Source: Deltaproteobacteria bacterium (GTDB lineage: Bacteria; Myxococcota_A; Polyangia; GCA-2747355; JADLHG01). Taken from it: a stretch of 64,000 bases of DNA. Below the pieces are notes generated by a model. The model was not told the origin of the DNA. It ran no database searches and saw only the letters and a program-made list of their open reading frames with translations. Positions within the stretch are counted from its first letter, which is position 1. Every line of letters starts with the position of its first letter. Both the position numbers and the translations under genes were made by a program. The stretch lies in the NCBI GenBank assembly GCA_020848905.1, contig JADLHG010000036.1, forward strand, positions 1-64,000, written 5' to 3'. Below, one piece after another: positions 20,221-28,762 of the stretch.

Positions 20221-22095
20221 CTAGGCGTCGCCGCCGCGCGCCTGGTTGTAGGCCACGAGCAGGGCTTTGCCGGCCTCGAGGCCGAGGGCCCCGCCGGCCG
20301 GAATCAGGTGGCGCGGCACGACCAGCCTTCCGGGCTGGACCTCGATGCGACCCCCCGTCTTGAAGCTGACGCTGCACTGCGGGTCGGCGAGCTGACGCAG
20401 GAGCTGGCGCGCTCCGTCGAGCCGCGGCTCGTGGGTCTCGGCGAAGGCCATGAGCCTGACCACGCGCTGCTTGTCCGCCTGGCCGAGCCCCGAGAAGCTC
20501 GGGCTCCGCTGGAGGTCGGCCAGCATGGTGCTGAGCGGGTGCTCGAGAGCGTGCCGGAGCACGAGGTGACGGAGCCCCTCGTCCCGCGCGTCCGGCTTGC
20601 GGGGAGCGCGCGGATCGAGGACGCGGGTTTCCGGCCGGTAGTAGCGATTGATGGCGCTCGTGAACGAGGTGCCCGGGCGGGTGCTCGCCGCGTCGAGGAT
20701 GACCCCGACCTCGGGGACCGTCGCGCCGAGGCGCAGAGCGAGCGGAACGCTCTGCGCGACCTCCCAGAGCAGGTGCTGCTCGCCGCGCTGCTGTTCCGCG
20801 CGCTCGAGCAAGGCGATGAGCTCGCGCTTCTGTTCCTTCGGCAGGCGCACGAAGGCGTCGGTGGCGTCCTTCACCACGGCGAGCAGGTAGTCGCTCGGGC
20901 GGTTGCGCGTGGCGCGCTCGAGGACCTTCATCCGCAGGGCCGCGTCGGGCACCGGGCGAACGCTCGCGTCGGCCATCGGCAGACGGGTCGAGTAGAGAGA
21001 CTCCTGCCCCGGGGGCAGGTTGCCGAGCGCGCGAAGCCGCGGGTGCGTGCCCCAGAGCAGGTCCAAGAGCGGGTCGGCGCGCGTCGCATCGAAGGCGTGC
21101 TTGGCGGATAGAATCTCGCGGAGCTCTTCGGGCGACACCCCGACCTTGAGGGCGCGCAGCACGTACCGCAGGCGCACGTCGTTCCGCGGCACCTCGGGCC
21201 TCTCCGTCGCCGCGTTCAGCACGGCCACGAGACCGTCGCGCAGCTCGCCGTAGCGGGGGTTCGCCAGGTACCCGACCAGCGCTCCCGGCCTCATCTCGAG
21301 GTAGGCAGGTCGACGCACGAGGACGCGGATCACGGCCTCTCGAGCCGCTGGGCCGAGCGTGGACCAGAGCCGCGACTCGCACGCGCCCTTCACGTTCTGG
21401 ACGAGCTGAGAGCCGTTGCCGGAGGCCTCGACGACCCTGGTGAGCACCTCCTGCTGCAGCGGTCGGCCGAGCTCGGCCCACCTGGGCCACTCGACGAGCG
21501 ACCGCACCGTTCCGAGCGAGCGGAGCGCGGCGACGGGATTGGCCGTCTTCAGCGCGTCGGCCTCCCCCGCTTCGAGCTTGGCCTTGACGGAGTCGACCCC
21601 GTGGCGGTTCCTGACGCCCGTGTTGAAGAACAGGCGTTCGAAGGGGCTCGCGCTTGCGAAGGCAGGGGTGGCGAGGAACTTCGCGAAGAGGTCGAGCTCG
21701 CCGCTGTAGAGCATCCCGGCGGTGAGGTCGGACAGGTACTGCGAGCGATCGTTCCACGCCACGGCGGAGAGCGCCCCGATCAGGTGGTCGACCAGGCCCG
21801 GGGTGACCTTCGGCTTGCGCAGACCCGCGACCGAGCCCGTGACCGCCGGGTTGTGTCCCTCGCGGCGGAGGAGAGTGCGGAAGAGCTGCTGCTGCGTAAA
21901 CGGGAGGCGCTGAAAGACCAGGGAGGCCTCGAGCCGCTCGAGGGCTGCCGAGGCGTTGCGGCGCTGCGCGAGGGCCTCGAGGCCGGTGACGCGCCGGAAG
22001 GTCTTCACGAGCCCGGTCTTGGCCTGGACGTTCGTGAAGGAGAGGGCAGACGCGAGCAGCAGCAGCGCGGCGAGCGCGCTTCGGGCCTGTAACAT
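20221..22095 (-). CDS. Large secreted alpha-helical protein of unknown function
   Basis: Not recognised. The 624-residue product begins with a clear signal peptide (ARSALAALLLLASALSFTNVQA) without a lipobox cysteine, so it is probably periplasmic or secreted. The rest is rich in Leu, Ala and Arg with amphipathic helices and no transmembrane segment, reminiscent of a helical-repeat scaffold. There are only two cysteines in the mature protein, near residues 245 and 585. I see no catalytic motif. A GAGGTAGG ribosome site precedes the ATG, and a -24/-12 element lies about 35 bases upstream. Confidence 0.68.
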   Translation of the reverse strand: MLQARSALAALLLLASALSFTNVQAKTGLVKTFRRVTGLEALAQRRNASAALERLEASLVFQRLPFTQQQLFRTLLRREGHNPAVTGSVAGLRKPKVTPGLVDHLIGALSAVAWNDRSQYLSDLTAGMLYSGELDLFAKFLATPAFASASPFERLFFNTGVRNRHGVDSVKAKLEAGEADALKTANPVAALRSLGTVRSLVEWPRWAELGRPLQQEVLTRVVEASGNGSQLVQNVKGACESRLWSTLGPAAREAVIRVLVRRPAYLEMRPGALVGYLANPRYGELRDGLVAVLNAATERPEVPRNDVRLRYVLRALKVGVSPEELREILSAKHAFDATRADPLLDLLWGTHPRLRALGNLPPGQESLYSTRLPMADASVRPVPDAALRMKVLERATRNRPSDYLLAVVKDATDAFVRLPKEQKRELIALLERAEQQRGEQHLLWEVAQSVPLALRLGATVPEVGVILDAASTRPGTSFTSAINRYYRPETRVLDPRAPRKPDARDEGLRHLVLRHALEHPLSTMLADLQRSPSFSGLGQADKQRVVRLMAFAETHEPRLDGARQLLRQLADPQCSVSFKTGGRIEVQPGRLVVPRHLIPAGGALGLEAGKALLVAYNQARGGDA

Positions 22096-22129
22096 GACCT
22101 ACCTCGGAGCTGGCGTTGCAGCAGCTCAC

Positions 22130-22145
22130 TGCACGCGGCGTGCCG
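22130..22145 (-). promoter_or_regulatory. Candidate sigma-54 (-24/-12) promoter, minus strand
   Basis: On the minus strand the sequence is CGGCACGCCGCGTGCA, with GG-N10-GC spacing and two differences from consensus. Transcription would start near 22119, leaving a 24-base leader that includes the ribosome site of the gene starting at 22095. Confidence 0.5.
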
Positions 22146-22248
22146 CGGGAGAGCTTCGTTATCTGCGTGGAACTGCGGGGGACGCCCGGAGCATGGGGTC
22201 AGGTGACCCGGCCAGCCCGGCTCCGGGTCGGGCTGCTGCGGGTCGGCC

Positions 22249-22278
22249 TTGTTCGCCAGCGAGACCGCGCCGTATACT
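22249..22278 (+). promoter_or_regulatory. Sigma-70 promoter of the beta-ureidopropionase operon
   Basis: TTGTTC (22249-22254), 18 bases, then TATACT (22273-22278). The TATACTGCGCC core equals that of the ALDH promoter at 18700. Confidence 0.65.
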
Positions 22279-22318
22279 GCGCCCCTCGAATTTACCCCCG
22301 CTCCACGAGGTGCTGACC

Positions 22319-23191
<873 letters not shown>

Positions 23192-23219
23192 CCCGCGCCG
23201 AACAGGAAGGACGACCGCC

Positions 23220-24518
23220 GTGCCTGATAGCAAGCTGACCTCGCAGCAGATCCGCGACAAGCAGAAGGAGTTCCTCTTCCCCTGCGTGATCACCTATTAC
23301 AAGGAGCCCCTGGTGATGGCCAAGGGGCAGGGGACGCGCCTCTGGGATCACGACGGCAAGGAGTACCTCGACTTCTTCGGCGGGATTTTGACCGTCTCGC
23401 TCGGACACTGCGAGCCGCGCGTTAACCAGCGCATCGCCCAGCAGGTGCTCGAGCTGCAGCACGTCTCGACGCTCTACCCGACGGCGCAGCAGGTCACGCT
23501 GGCCGAGCGGCTCGCGCACCTTACGCCGGGACGGCTGAAGAAGTGCTTCTTCACCAGCTCCGGCACCGAGGCCGACGAGACCGCGGTGCTCCTCGCCGAG
23601 CTGCACACCGGGAACCAGGAGCTCGTGGTGCTGCGGCACGCCTACGCCGGGCGCTCGATGCTGGCCATGAACATCACGGGGCACGCCCCCTGGCGGCTCG
23701 TCGCCTCGAAGGTGGCGACGGTCAAGCACCTCGCCGCGCCGTACTGCTACCGCTGCCCGTTCGGCCAGACCTATCCCGGCTGCGGGGTGCGCTGCGCGAA
23801 GGACCTCGAGGAGCTGATCAAGACCACGACCTGCGGGCGCATCTCGGCCTTCATGGCCGAGCCGATCCTCGGGGTCGGGGGCTTCATCACGCCGCCCCCC
23901 GAGTACTTCCAGATCGCCGTCGAGATCACGCGGAAGCACGGCGGGGTCTTCATCTGCGACGAGGTGCAGACCGGCTTCGGCCGCACGGGAGATCACTGGT
24001 GCGGGATCGAGCACTACGGGGTCGAGCCCGAGATCATGACCTTCGCCAAGGGGATCGCGAACGGCTCGCCGATGGGGGCGACGATCGCCACCCCCGAGGT
24101 GGCCGACTCCTTCAAGGGGCTCTCGATCTCCACCTTCGGCGGCAACCCGGTCTCGGACGCCGCGGCGCTCGGGACGATCGAGGTGATGGAGCAGGAAGAG
24201 ATCCCGAAGCGGTCGCGGCGGCTCGGCGACAAGCTGCGTGCGGGGCTCGAGGCGCTGCAGAAGCGCTTCGACTTCATCGGCGAGGTGCGCGGCAAGGGGC
24301 TGATGCAGGCCATCGAGCTCGTGAACAGCCACCAGACCCGCGAGCCGGCGGCGGAGCGCACGAACGCGCTGATGGAGGCGTCGAAGGCGCGTGGCCTGCT
24401 CATCGGCAAGGGGGGGCTCCACGGCAACGTGCTGCGCATCGCGCCGCCGATGCTCATCGACGAGGCCGCGCTCGACGACGGGCTGAAGCGGCTCGGGGAG
24501 TCGCTCGCCGCGATCTAG
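23220..24518 (+). CDS. Class III PLP-dependent aminotransferase (probably beta-alanine:2-oxoacid)
   Basis: Transfers the amino group of an omega-amino acid. The 432-residue protein has the class III motifs FFTSSGTEADETAV, the PLP-contacting aspartate in GVFICDEVQTGFGRTG and the Schiff-base lysine in MTFAKGIANGSPMGA. A cysteine group between residues 176 and 197 (YCYRCPFGQTYPGCGVRC) is seen in alanine-glyoxylate-type members. The position directly after beta-ureidopropionase suggests that beta-alanine is the donor and malonate semialdehyde the product. The start is GTG with AGGAAGGA eleven bases upstream. Confidence 0.88.
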   Translation: MPDSKLTSQQIRDKQKEFLFPCVITYYKEPLVMAKGQGTRLWDHDGKEYLDFFGGILTVSLGHCEPRVNQRIAQQVLELQHVSTLYPTAQQVTLAERLAHLTPGRLKKCFFTSSGTEADETAVLLAELHTGNQELVVLRHAYAGRSMLAMNITGHAPWRLVASKVATVKHLAAPYCYRCPFGQTYPGCGVRCAKDLEELIKTTTCGRISAFMAEPILGVGGFITPPPEYFQIAVEITRKHGGVFICDEVQTGFGRTGDHWCGIEHYGVEPEIMTFAKGIANGSPMGATIATPEVADSFKGLSISTFGGNPVSDAAALGTIEVMEQEEIPKRSRRLGDKLRAGLEALQKRFDFIGEVRGKGLMQAIELVNSHQTREPAAERTNALMEASKARGLLIGKGGLHGNVLRIAPPMLIDEAALDDGLKRLGESLAAI

Positions 24519-24546
24519 TCCTTCCGTCGCGCGGAGGTGCGCGTTC

Positions 24547-25464
24547 ATGCCCGCGACTCCGGTCCCCACGATCTCCTACGACGGCGTCGAGATCCCCGAC
24601 TACGGGGAGCGGCTCTACCCCTACGGCATCCTCGAGGTCACGCGGCACTGCAACCTGCGCTGCAAGACCTGCTTCTTCTTTCAGGCCTTCGCGCACGAGG
24701 AGGGGGACGTCGCCGACGCCGAGCTCGTGGCCAAGCTCAAGGCCCTCGCGAAGCGGCACCGCATCAAGTTCATGTCCTGGGTCGGAGGCGAGCCGCTCCT
24801 CCGCAAGCGCGTGGTCGAGCACGCCGCCGAGATCGTCCCTGGCAACGTCATCTTCACCAACGGGACCGTAGCCCTCCCCGACTGGCCGGTGACCTTCGCC
24901 GTCTCGCTCGACGGGCTCGAAGAGGTCAACGACGCCATCCGGGGGACGGGGGTCTTCGAGCGCGCCCGTCGCACCATCGCCCAGGCTCCGCGCCGGGTGC
25001 TGGTGCAGACGGTGGTCTCGCGGCGAAACCTGGACGTCCTGCCCGCCTTCACCGACGAGCTCGCCGGCTGGCCCAAGGTGGCGGGGGTGATCTTCAGCAT
25101 CTACGTGCCGCAGCAGGGGGACGCGAGCGGGCTGGCCTTCGAGCTCTCGGCGCGCGATGAGCTCCTCGATCGCCTCCTCGAGCTCAAGCGCCGGCACGGG
25201 GCCTTCGTGGTCAACGAGGAGGCCGCCCTCGACCTGGCGCGGCCGGCGACCTGTCGCGAGGTCACCGACCGCTGCGACATGCGCGAGAACTCGCTCGCGC
25301 TCGACTACCGCCTCGAGCGACGCACCCCGTGCTGCTACGGCGAGAAGGTGGACTGCGATCTCTGTGCGGCACCGACTCCCTTCAGCCTCGCCGCGCGCGC
25401 CCGGGGGCTCGTCTCCGGCACCGATCACCTGGCCGAGACGATCCGCCGACTCGGCCAGCGCTGA
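24547..25464 (+). CDS. Radical SAM protein with a C-terminal cysteine cluster
   Basis: A radical S-adenosylmethionine enzyme of unknown substrate, 305 residues. The 4Fe-4S-SAM motif is CNLRCKTC (Cx3Cx2C) near residue 37, followed by the GGE-type motif VGGEPLL. Eight cysteines in the last third (around TCREVTDRC, TPCCYGEKVDCDLC) could hold an auxiliary SPASM-like cluster. It lies 28 bases after the aminotransferase and seems to be in the same transcript, so it may modify a cofactor, peptide or metabolite linked to pyrimidine or beta-alanine use. No radical SAM enzyme is a standard member of that pathway. Confidence 0.85.
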   Translation: MPATPVPTISYDGVEIPDYGERLYPYGILEVTRHCNLRCKTCFFFQAFAHEEGDVADAELVAKLKALAKRHRIKFMSWVGGEPLLRKRVVEHAAEIVPGNVIFTNGTVALPDWPVTFAVSLDGLEEVNDAIRGTGVFERARRTIAQAPRRVLVQTVVSRRNLDVLPAFTDELAGWPKVAGVIFSIYVPQQGDASGLAFELSARDELLDRLLELKRRHGAFVVNEEAALDLARPATCREVTDRCDMRENSLALDYRLERRTPCCYGEKVDCDLCAAPTPFSLAARARGLVSGTDHLAETIRRLGQR

Positions 25465-25767
25465 CGCCACCGCTGCTGGTCACGCCCGCTCCACTGCACA
25501 CGACAGGCAGCAGCCGCGTCGCGCGAGTATGTCGCGACGTTCCCCTTTCGGAGCGCTCCCGAAATCGAGTGTCGCGACGCTCGTCGAGTGGACCGCCACC
25601 TGCCAGGGAAAAACATCACAGCAAATCATTCCGGGGTCTTTGCCTTCCAGCAGCTGCTGGCCCTCTCCTTGCTATTTCGGCCCGTCGGAGCCTTTTCGTC
25701 GGCTTCGCGGTGACACGAACGACGGCGAACCGAGAGCCGGTTCGTCGACTGAGGAGGAGAGAGAGCC
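25465..25767. other. Intergenic region upstream of a secreted-protein gene
   Basis: 303 bases without a gene. The palindromic core GTCGCGAC occurs twice (25531-25538 and 25570-25577, 39 bases apart) within TGTCGCGACGNTC. The first copy also pairs with GTCGCG at 25518 as a small hairpin. A sigma-54-type promoter lies at 25658. The spaced repeats could be an upstream activator site, which sigma-54 promoters need. Confidence 0.4.
25658..25673 (+). promoter_or_regulatory. Sigma-54 (-24/-12) promoter
   Basis: TGGCCCTCTCCTTGCT has one difference from TGGCAC-N5-TTGCW and correct GG-N10-GC spacing. The predicted transcript starts near 25684, leaving an 84-base leader with a good ribosome site. Confidence 0.62.
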
Positions 25768-27090
25768 ATGCTTCGAACGACAGCTACCCGCGGCGGCAAG
25801 CCGCGATGGACCCTGGGCCACGCCGTGGTGATCCTGGCCAGCGCCGCGACGTTGCTCTTGCCGGCGCTCGCGAACGCGCGGGCGGCCGAGCCCAACTGCC
25901 CGAACGGCGGACTCGTGGCCGCCGACGGTCGTCTGCAGGCGCAGCCGCTCCAGCAGGTGCTCGTACGCTCGTGGAACGGGCGGCGCCTGCCCCCGCAGCT
26001 CGTGGTGCAGCCGGTGCAGGTGGCGAACCCGCGTTTCCCGGCGCGCGCTCTGGACCCGATGGCGGTCTACCTGCGCGGCTGCCAGCCCGAGACGCGCATC
26101 AGCGTCGGGCGTCAGCGCACCTCGGCTGCGGCGCAGATCCCCGGAAGCGGTCGCATCGAGAGCTGCGACCAGGCGCGCGGGATCGCCGAGGCGGCGGCGC
26201 GCTACGTGAACGTGCTCGAGTTCGTCACGGGCAACGCGGGGATCAACGAGCCGGCCGTGCTCATCACGCACAACCCGCAGCACGTCTTCTGGCCGAACAG
26301 CATCTACAAGATCGAGGGGACCACGCGCGACGGTCAGCGCATCCCGACGGTCACCGGCCTCGTGGCGGGCCTTCCGCAGCAGCAGGAGACCCGCTTCGAC
26401 CACTACACGCAGCGCCAGGAGAACTACCGCGTCTCGGGTGACCTCCTCCCGTCGGCTCGCGCGTGGCTGCGGCCGGGCAACCTCTACGCGAGCGAGCCCA
26501 CGCAGAACCAGGCCCAGATCAACGAAGGTCGGGCTCTGCTCCAGTCCTCCGAGGAGAAGGCGAACCGCGCCCAGGAGCAGCAGGTGGCGTATGACGCCGA
26601 GTACGCCAAGGCACGTGCCCGGCAGCCCTACGACCAGAACATCGTCAACGCTTACCCGAACCAGATCCAGACGCTGCGCAACGAGGCCAACAACGAGCGC
26701 GCCCGCGGCCAGGCGGCGGTGCAGGAGGGCGAGCGCATTCGCGTGAACGTGCTCTCGCTCGCCGCGACTCCGGCCCACGCGGCGGTGACCCATGCCAACC
26801 GGCGCCTGCGCAACGAGAACGCCCCGCTCAACGTCGCGAACGGCGTCACCGAGGGGTACCACGGCTTCAGCATGCTCTCGGTGGGCGGGCTGGCCCGCGA
26901 CCTCGTGGACACCACGGTGCGCTTCGGCGCGGTGGCCGGTCAGCAGAACGGCTCGGCCCGCACCGTCACCTGGCGCGTTCCCGACGGGGCGAACCAGCGC
27001 CACTCCTTCATCATGGAGGGCGTCCGGTACTTCGCCGTCCAGGTGGAAAACGAGCAGCAGCTGAACGACGCCGTGCAAGAGCGGTACTAG
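25768..27090 (+). CDS. Secreted protein with a central coiled coil, function unknown
   Basis: Not recognised. It encodes 440 residues with a long N-region and a hydrophobic core ending in ALANARAAEP, a likely signal peptidase I site near residue 39. The N-terminal half is polar (LQAQPLQQVLVRSWNGR). Residues 245-325 are rich in Gln, Glu, Ala and Arg with heptad-like spacing (GRALLQSSEEKANRAQEQQ), suggesting a coiled coil. The C-terminal 110 residues include a VNVLSLAATPAHAAVTHANRRL stretch and end in QERY. The start is well supported by GAGGAGGAGAG upstream. A hairpin follows the stop. Confidence 0.68.
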   Translation: MLRTTATRGGKPRWTLGHAVVILASAATLLLPALANARAAEPNCPNGGLVAADGRLQAQPLQQVLVRSWNGRRLPPQLVVQPVQVANPRFPARALDPMAVYLRGCQPETRISVGRQRTSAAAQIPGSGRIESCDQARGIAEAAARYVNVLEFVTGNAGINEPAVLITHNPQHVFWPNSIYKIEGTTRDGQRIPTVTGLVAGLPQQQETRFDHYTQRQENYRVSGDLLPSARAWLRPGNLYASEPTQNQAQINEGRALLQSSEEKANRAQEQQVAYDAEYAKARARQPYDQNIVNAYPNQIQTLRNEANNERARGQAAVQEGERIRVNVLSLAATPAHAAVTHANRRLRNENAPLNVANGVTEGYHGFSMLSVGGLARDLVDTTVRFGAVAGQQNGSARTVTWRVPDGANQRHSFIMEGVRYFAVQVENEQQLNDAVQERY

Positions 27091-27113
27091 AAGGCTTCGC
27101 CCCTCCCTCCCTG

Positions 27114-27135
27114 GACCCGCCGGCTCGCGCGGGTC
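27114..27135 (+). terminator. Stem-loop after the secreted-protein gene
   Basis: GACCCGC (27114-27120) pairs perfectly with GCGGGTC (27129-27135) around an eight-base loop, 24 bases after the stop codon. The following bases (GTTCTCC) are only weakly T-rich, so it may be a weak intrinsic terminator or an mRNA 3'-end stabiliser. Confidence 0.45.
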
Positions 27136-27198
27136 GTTCTCCAAGAAAAGTTAAGCAATTCAGCGCCTCTACAGGCGACGACCGTTCTCTGCAACGAT

Positions 27199-27240
27199 CG
27201 GCCGCCTCGCGTTCTCACTTGGTGGGTCGGCGAGCGGCCG
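27199..27240. repeat. Inverted repeat upstream of the ECF sigma gene
   Basis: CGGCCGCCTCGC (27199-27210) pairs with GCGAGCGGCCG (27230-27240) with one bulged base and a 19-base loop. It ends about 40 bases before the sigma-factor ATG and could be an operator or a leader hairpin. Confidence 0.4.
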
Positions 27241-27281
27241 GCCCGTGTCACGATGCGCTCCGTGCAGGTGGATGACCCCCG

Positions 27282-27893
27282 ATGGGCCACGAGCTGAAGG
27301 TGCTCCCGGGCGGCGAGGCCGCGATCGTCGAGGAGAAGCTACTCGACGACGACCTCATGCGCCTCGTGCGGCGCGGGGTGGAGTCGGCCTTCGCGGCGCT
27401 CATCCGAAGGCACCAGGCGCTCGTTCTGGGGTACGCCACGCGCTTTTTCGGGGACGGCCAGCTCGGACGCGAGGTCGCGCAGGAGGTGTTCCTCGTGGTG
27501 TGGGGCGAGCGCCAGAGCTACGAGCCGCAGGGCCGCTTCCGCTCCTACCTGATGACGCTGGCCCACCACCGCTGCCACGTCGTGGCCCGACAGCGGCGGA
27601 GCGGTGCCGCGAAGGTGGCAGCTCTTCAGGTGGAGGGGACGGCCCTGTCGGGCGGGGAGGAGGCCACGGCTCTCGGTCAGCTCCTCGCGGCGGAGCGGCA
27701 GGCGGAGCTCGCGCGCGCCCTGCTCGGGCTCGACGACAAGACCCGCGCGGCGCTGTCGCTGCGCTTCTCGGGCGAGCTCTCCTACGAGGAGATGTCGGCG
27801 GTGACCGGTCTTCCGGAAGGGACGCTCAAGGCGCAGGTCTGTCGCGGGTTGAGAAAGCTCCACGAGCGGCTGTTCGCCGAGGAGGGCCCATGA
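27282..27893 (+). CDS. ECF-type RNA polymerase sigma factor
   Basis: A 203-residue extracytoplasmic-function sigma factor. Region 2 is visible near residues 30-95 (AFAALIRRHQALVLGYATRFF, then AQEVFLVVW and GRFRSYLMTLAHHRC). Region 4 is near 145-195 with a helix-turn-helix (LSLRFSGELSYEEMSAVTGL, PEGTLKAQVCRGLRKL). No extra C-terminal domain is present. The ATG overlaps nothing upstream, and the stop overlaps the start of the anti-sigma gene, so sigma and anti-sigma are translationally coupled. ECF factors usually activate their own operon, but I could not find a convincing promoter with AAC/CGT spacing. Confidence 0.93.
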   Translation: MGHELKVLPGGEAAIVEEKLLDDDLMRLVRRGVESAFAALIRRHQALVLGYATRFFGDGQLGREVAQEVFLVVWGERQSYEPQGRFRSYLMTLAHHRCHVVARQRRSGAAKVAALQVEGTALSGGEEATALGQLLAAERQAELARALLGLDDKTRAALSLRFSGELSYEEMSAVTGLPEGTLKAQVCRGLRKLHERLFAEEGP

Positions 27894-28762
27894 GCTGCGT
27901 GACGGTGGACCGGCTGATCCAGCACCTGGATGGCGAGCTGTCGGTGAACGACGCCCGGGGTCTGGAGGAGCACCTCGTCGGGTGCGCCGCGTGTCGGCGG
28001 CGGAGGGAGGAGCTGGCCGCGCTGGTGCGCGGGCTCGGGCCGGAGTCCCGCGAGGCGCAGGCGGAGGATCTGTCGGGCGCGGTGCTCGCGCGCGTCCGCG
28101 CCGGGGAGCGGGTGGAAGGACCCGAGCTGCGCGCTCGTACCGCCGGCGCGCGTGCGAGGCGGTGGATCCCGGTCGCGGTCGGGGGTGCCCTGGCGCTGGC
28201 CGCGGCGGCGCTCCTCGCCCTGCGCCTCCGGGAGCCGAGCCCGGGGCTACCGGGGGCCGGGTCGGGGAGCTTCTCGGTGCGCGGCGGCGGCTCGCTCGAA
28301 ACCGAGCGCTGGCTTGCGCTGTGGGTCTACCGGCGGGTAGAAGGAACCCGGCGCTACGCGCCCGTGGAAGGACCGATCCGGAGCCACGAGCGACTCGTCT
28401 TCGGCGTGCGAAACGGGGAAGGACGTTATCGCCACCTGATGCTCGTGGCTGTGGACGCGACGGGGCAGGTCTATTGGTACTACCCGGCCTACGAGCACAA
28501 GGGGAGCGATCCGACGAGCATCCCCCTCGGGCGGGGCAGGGTGGAGTTGCCCGCCGAGATCGAGCACCGGCTGAGCCCCGGGCGCTTGCGGTTCTTCGCC
28601 CTCTTCTCGGTGGAGCCGCTCAAGGTCTCCGCGGTGGAGGCCGAGCTCCGGCGCGCGCGAGCGAGCCGGAAGGACCCGACCGCGCTCACGCGCCTCGAGC
28701 TTCCCGGGGTCGCGCAGCTCACGCGCGTCTTCGAGGTGCAGGGGGCGCGCGAGGGACCGTGA
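27890..28762 (+). CDS. Zinc-finger anti-sigma factor with an extracytoplasmic sensor domain
   Basis: The predicted membrane-bound inhibitor of the adjacent ECF sigma factor, 290 residues. The N-terminal zf-HC2-type motif is Hx3Cx2C (HLVGCAACR, near residues 28-36). A single membrane helix lies near residues 88-110 (WIPVAVGGALALAAAALLAL). The C-terminal 180 residues would be periplasmic; they contain WLALWVYRRVEG and VYWYYPAYEHKGSDP, resembling the DUF4384-like domains often found with bacterial caspases (recognition from memory). The TGA overlaps the GTG start of the caspase gene. How the inhibitor is released is not shown by sequence; cleavage by the next gene's product is an attractive possibility. 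Confidence 0.85.
   Translation: MSCVTVDRLIQHLDGELSVNDARGLEEHLVGCAACRRRREELAALVRGLGPESREAQAEDLSGAVLARVRAGERVEGPELRARTAGARARRWIPVAVGGALALAAAALLALRLREPSPGLPGAGSGSFSVRGGGSLETERWLALWVYRRVEGTRRYAPVEGPIRSHERLVFGVRNGEGRYRHLMLVAVDATGQVYWYYPAYEHKGSDPTSIPLGRGRVELPAEIEHRLSPGRLRFFALFSVEPLKVSAVEAELRRARASRKDPTALTRLELPGVAQLTRVFEVQGAREGP

Noticed and set aside
27193-27212. AAC...CGT as an autoregulated ECF promoter before the sigma gene
   Set aside because: Spacing between the two triplets is about 14 bases, shorter than usual for ECF promoters, and the elements overlap an inverted repeat.
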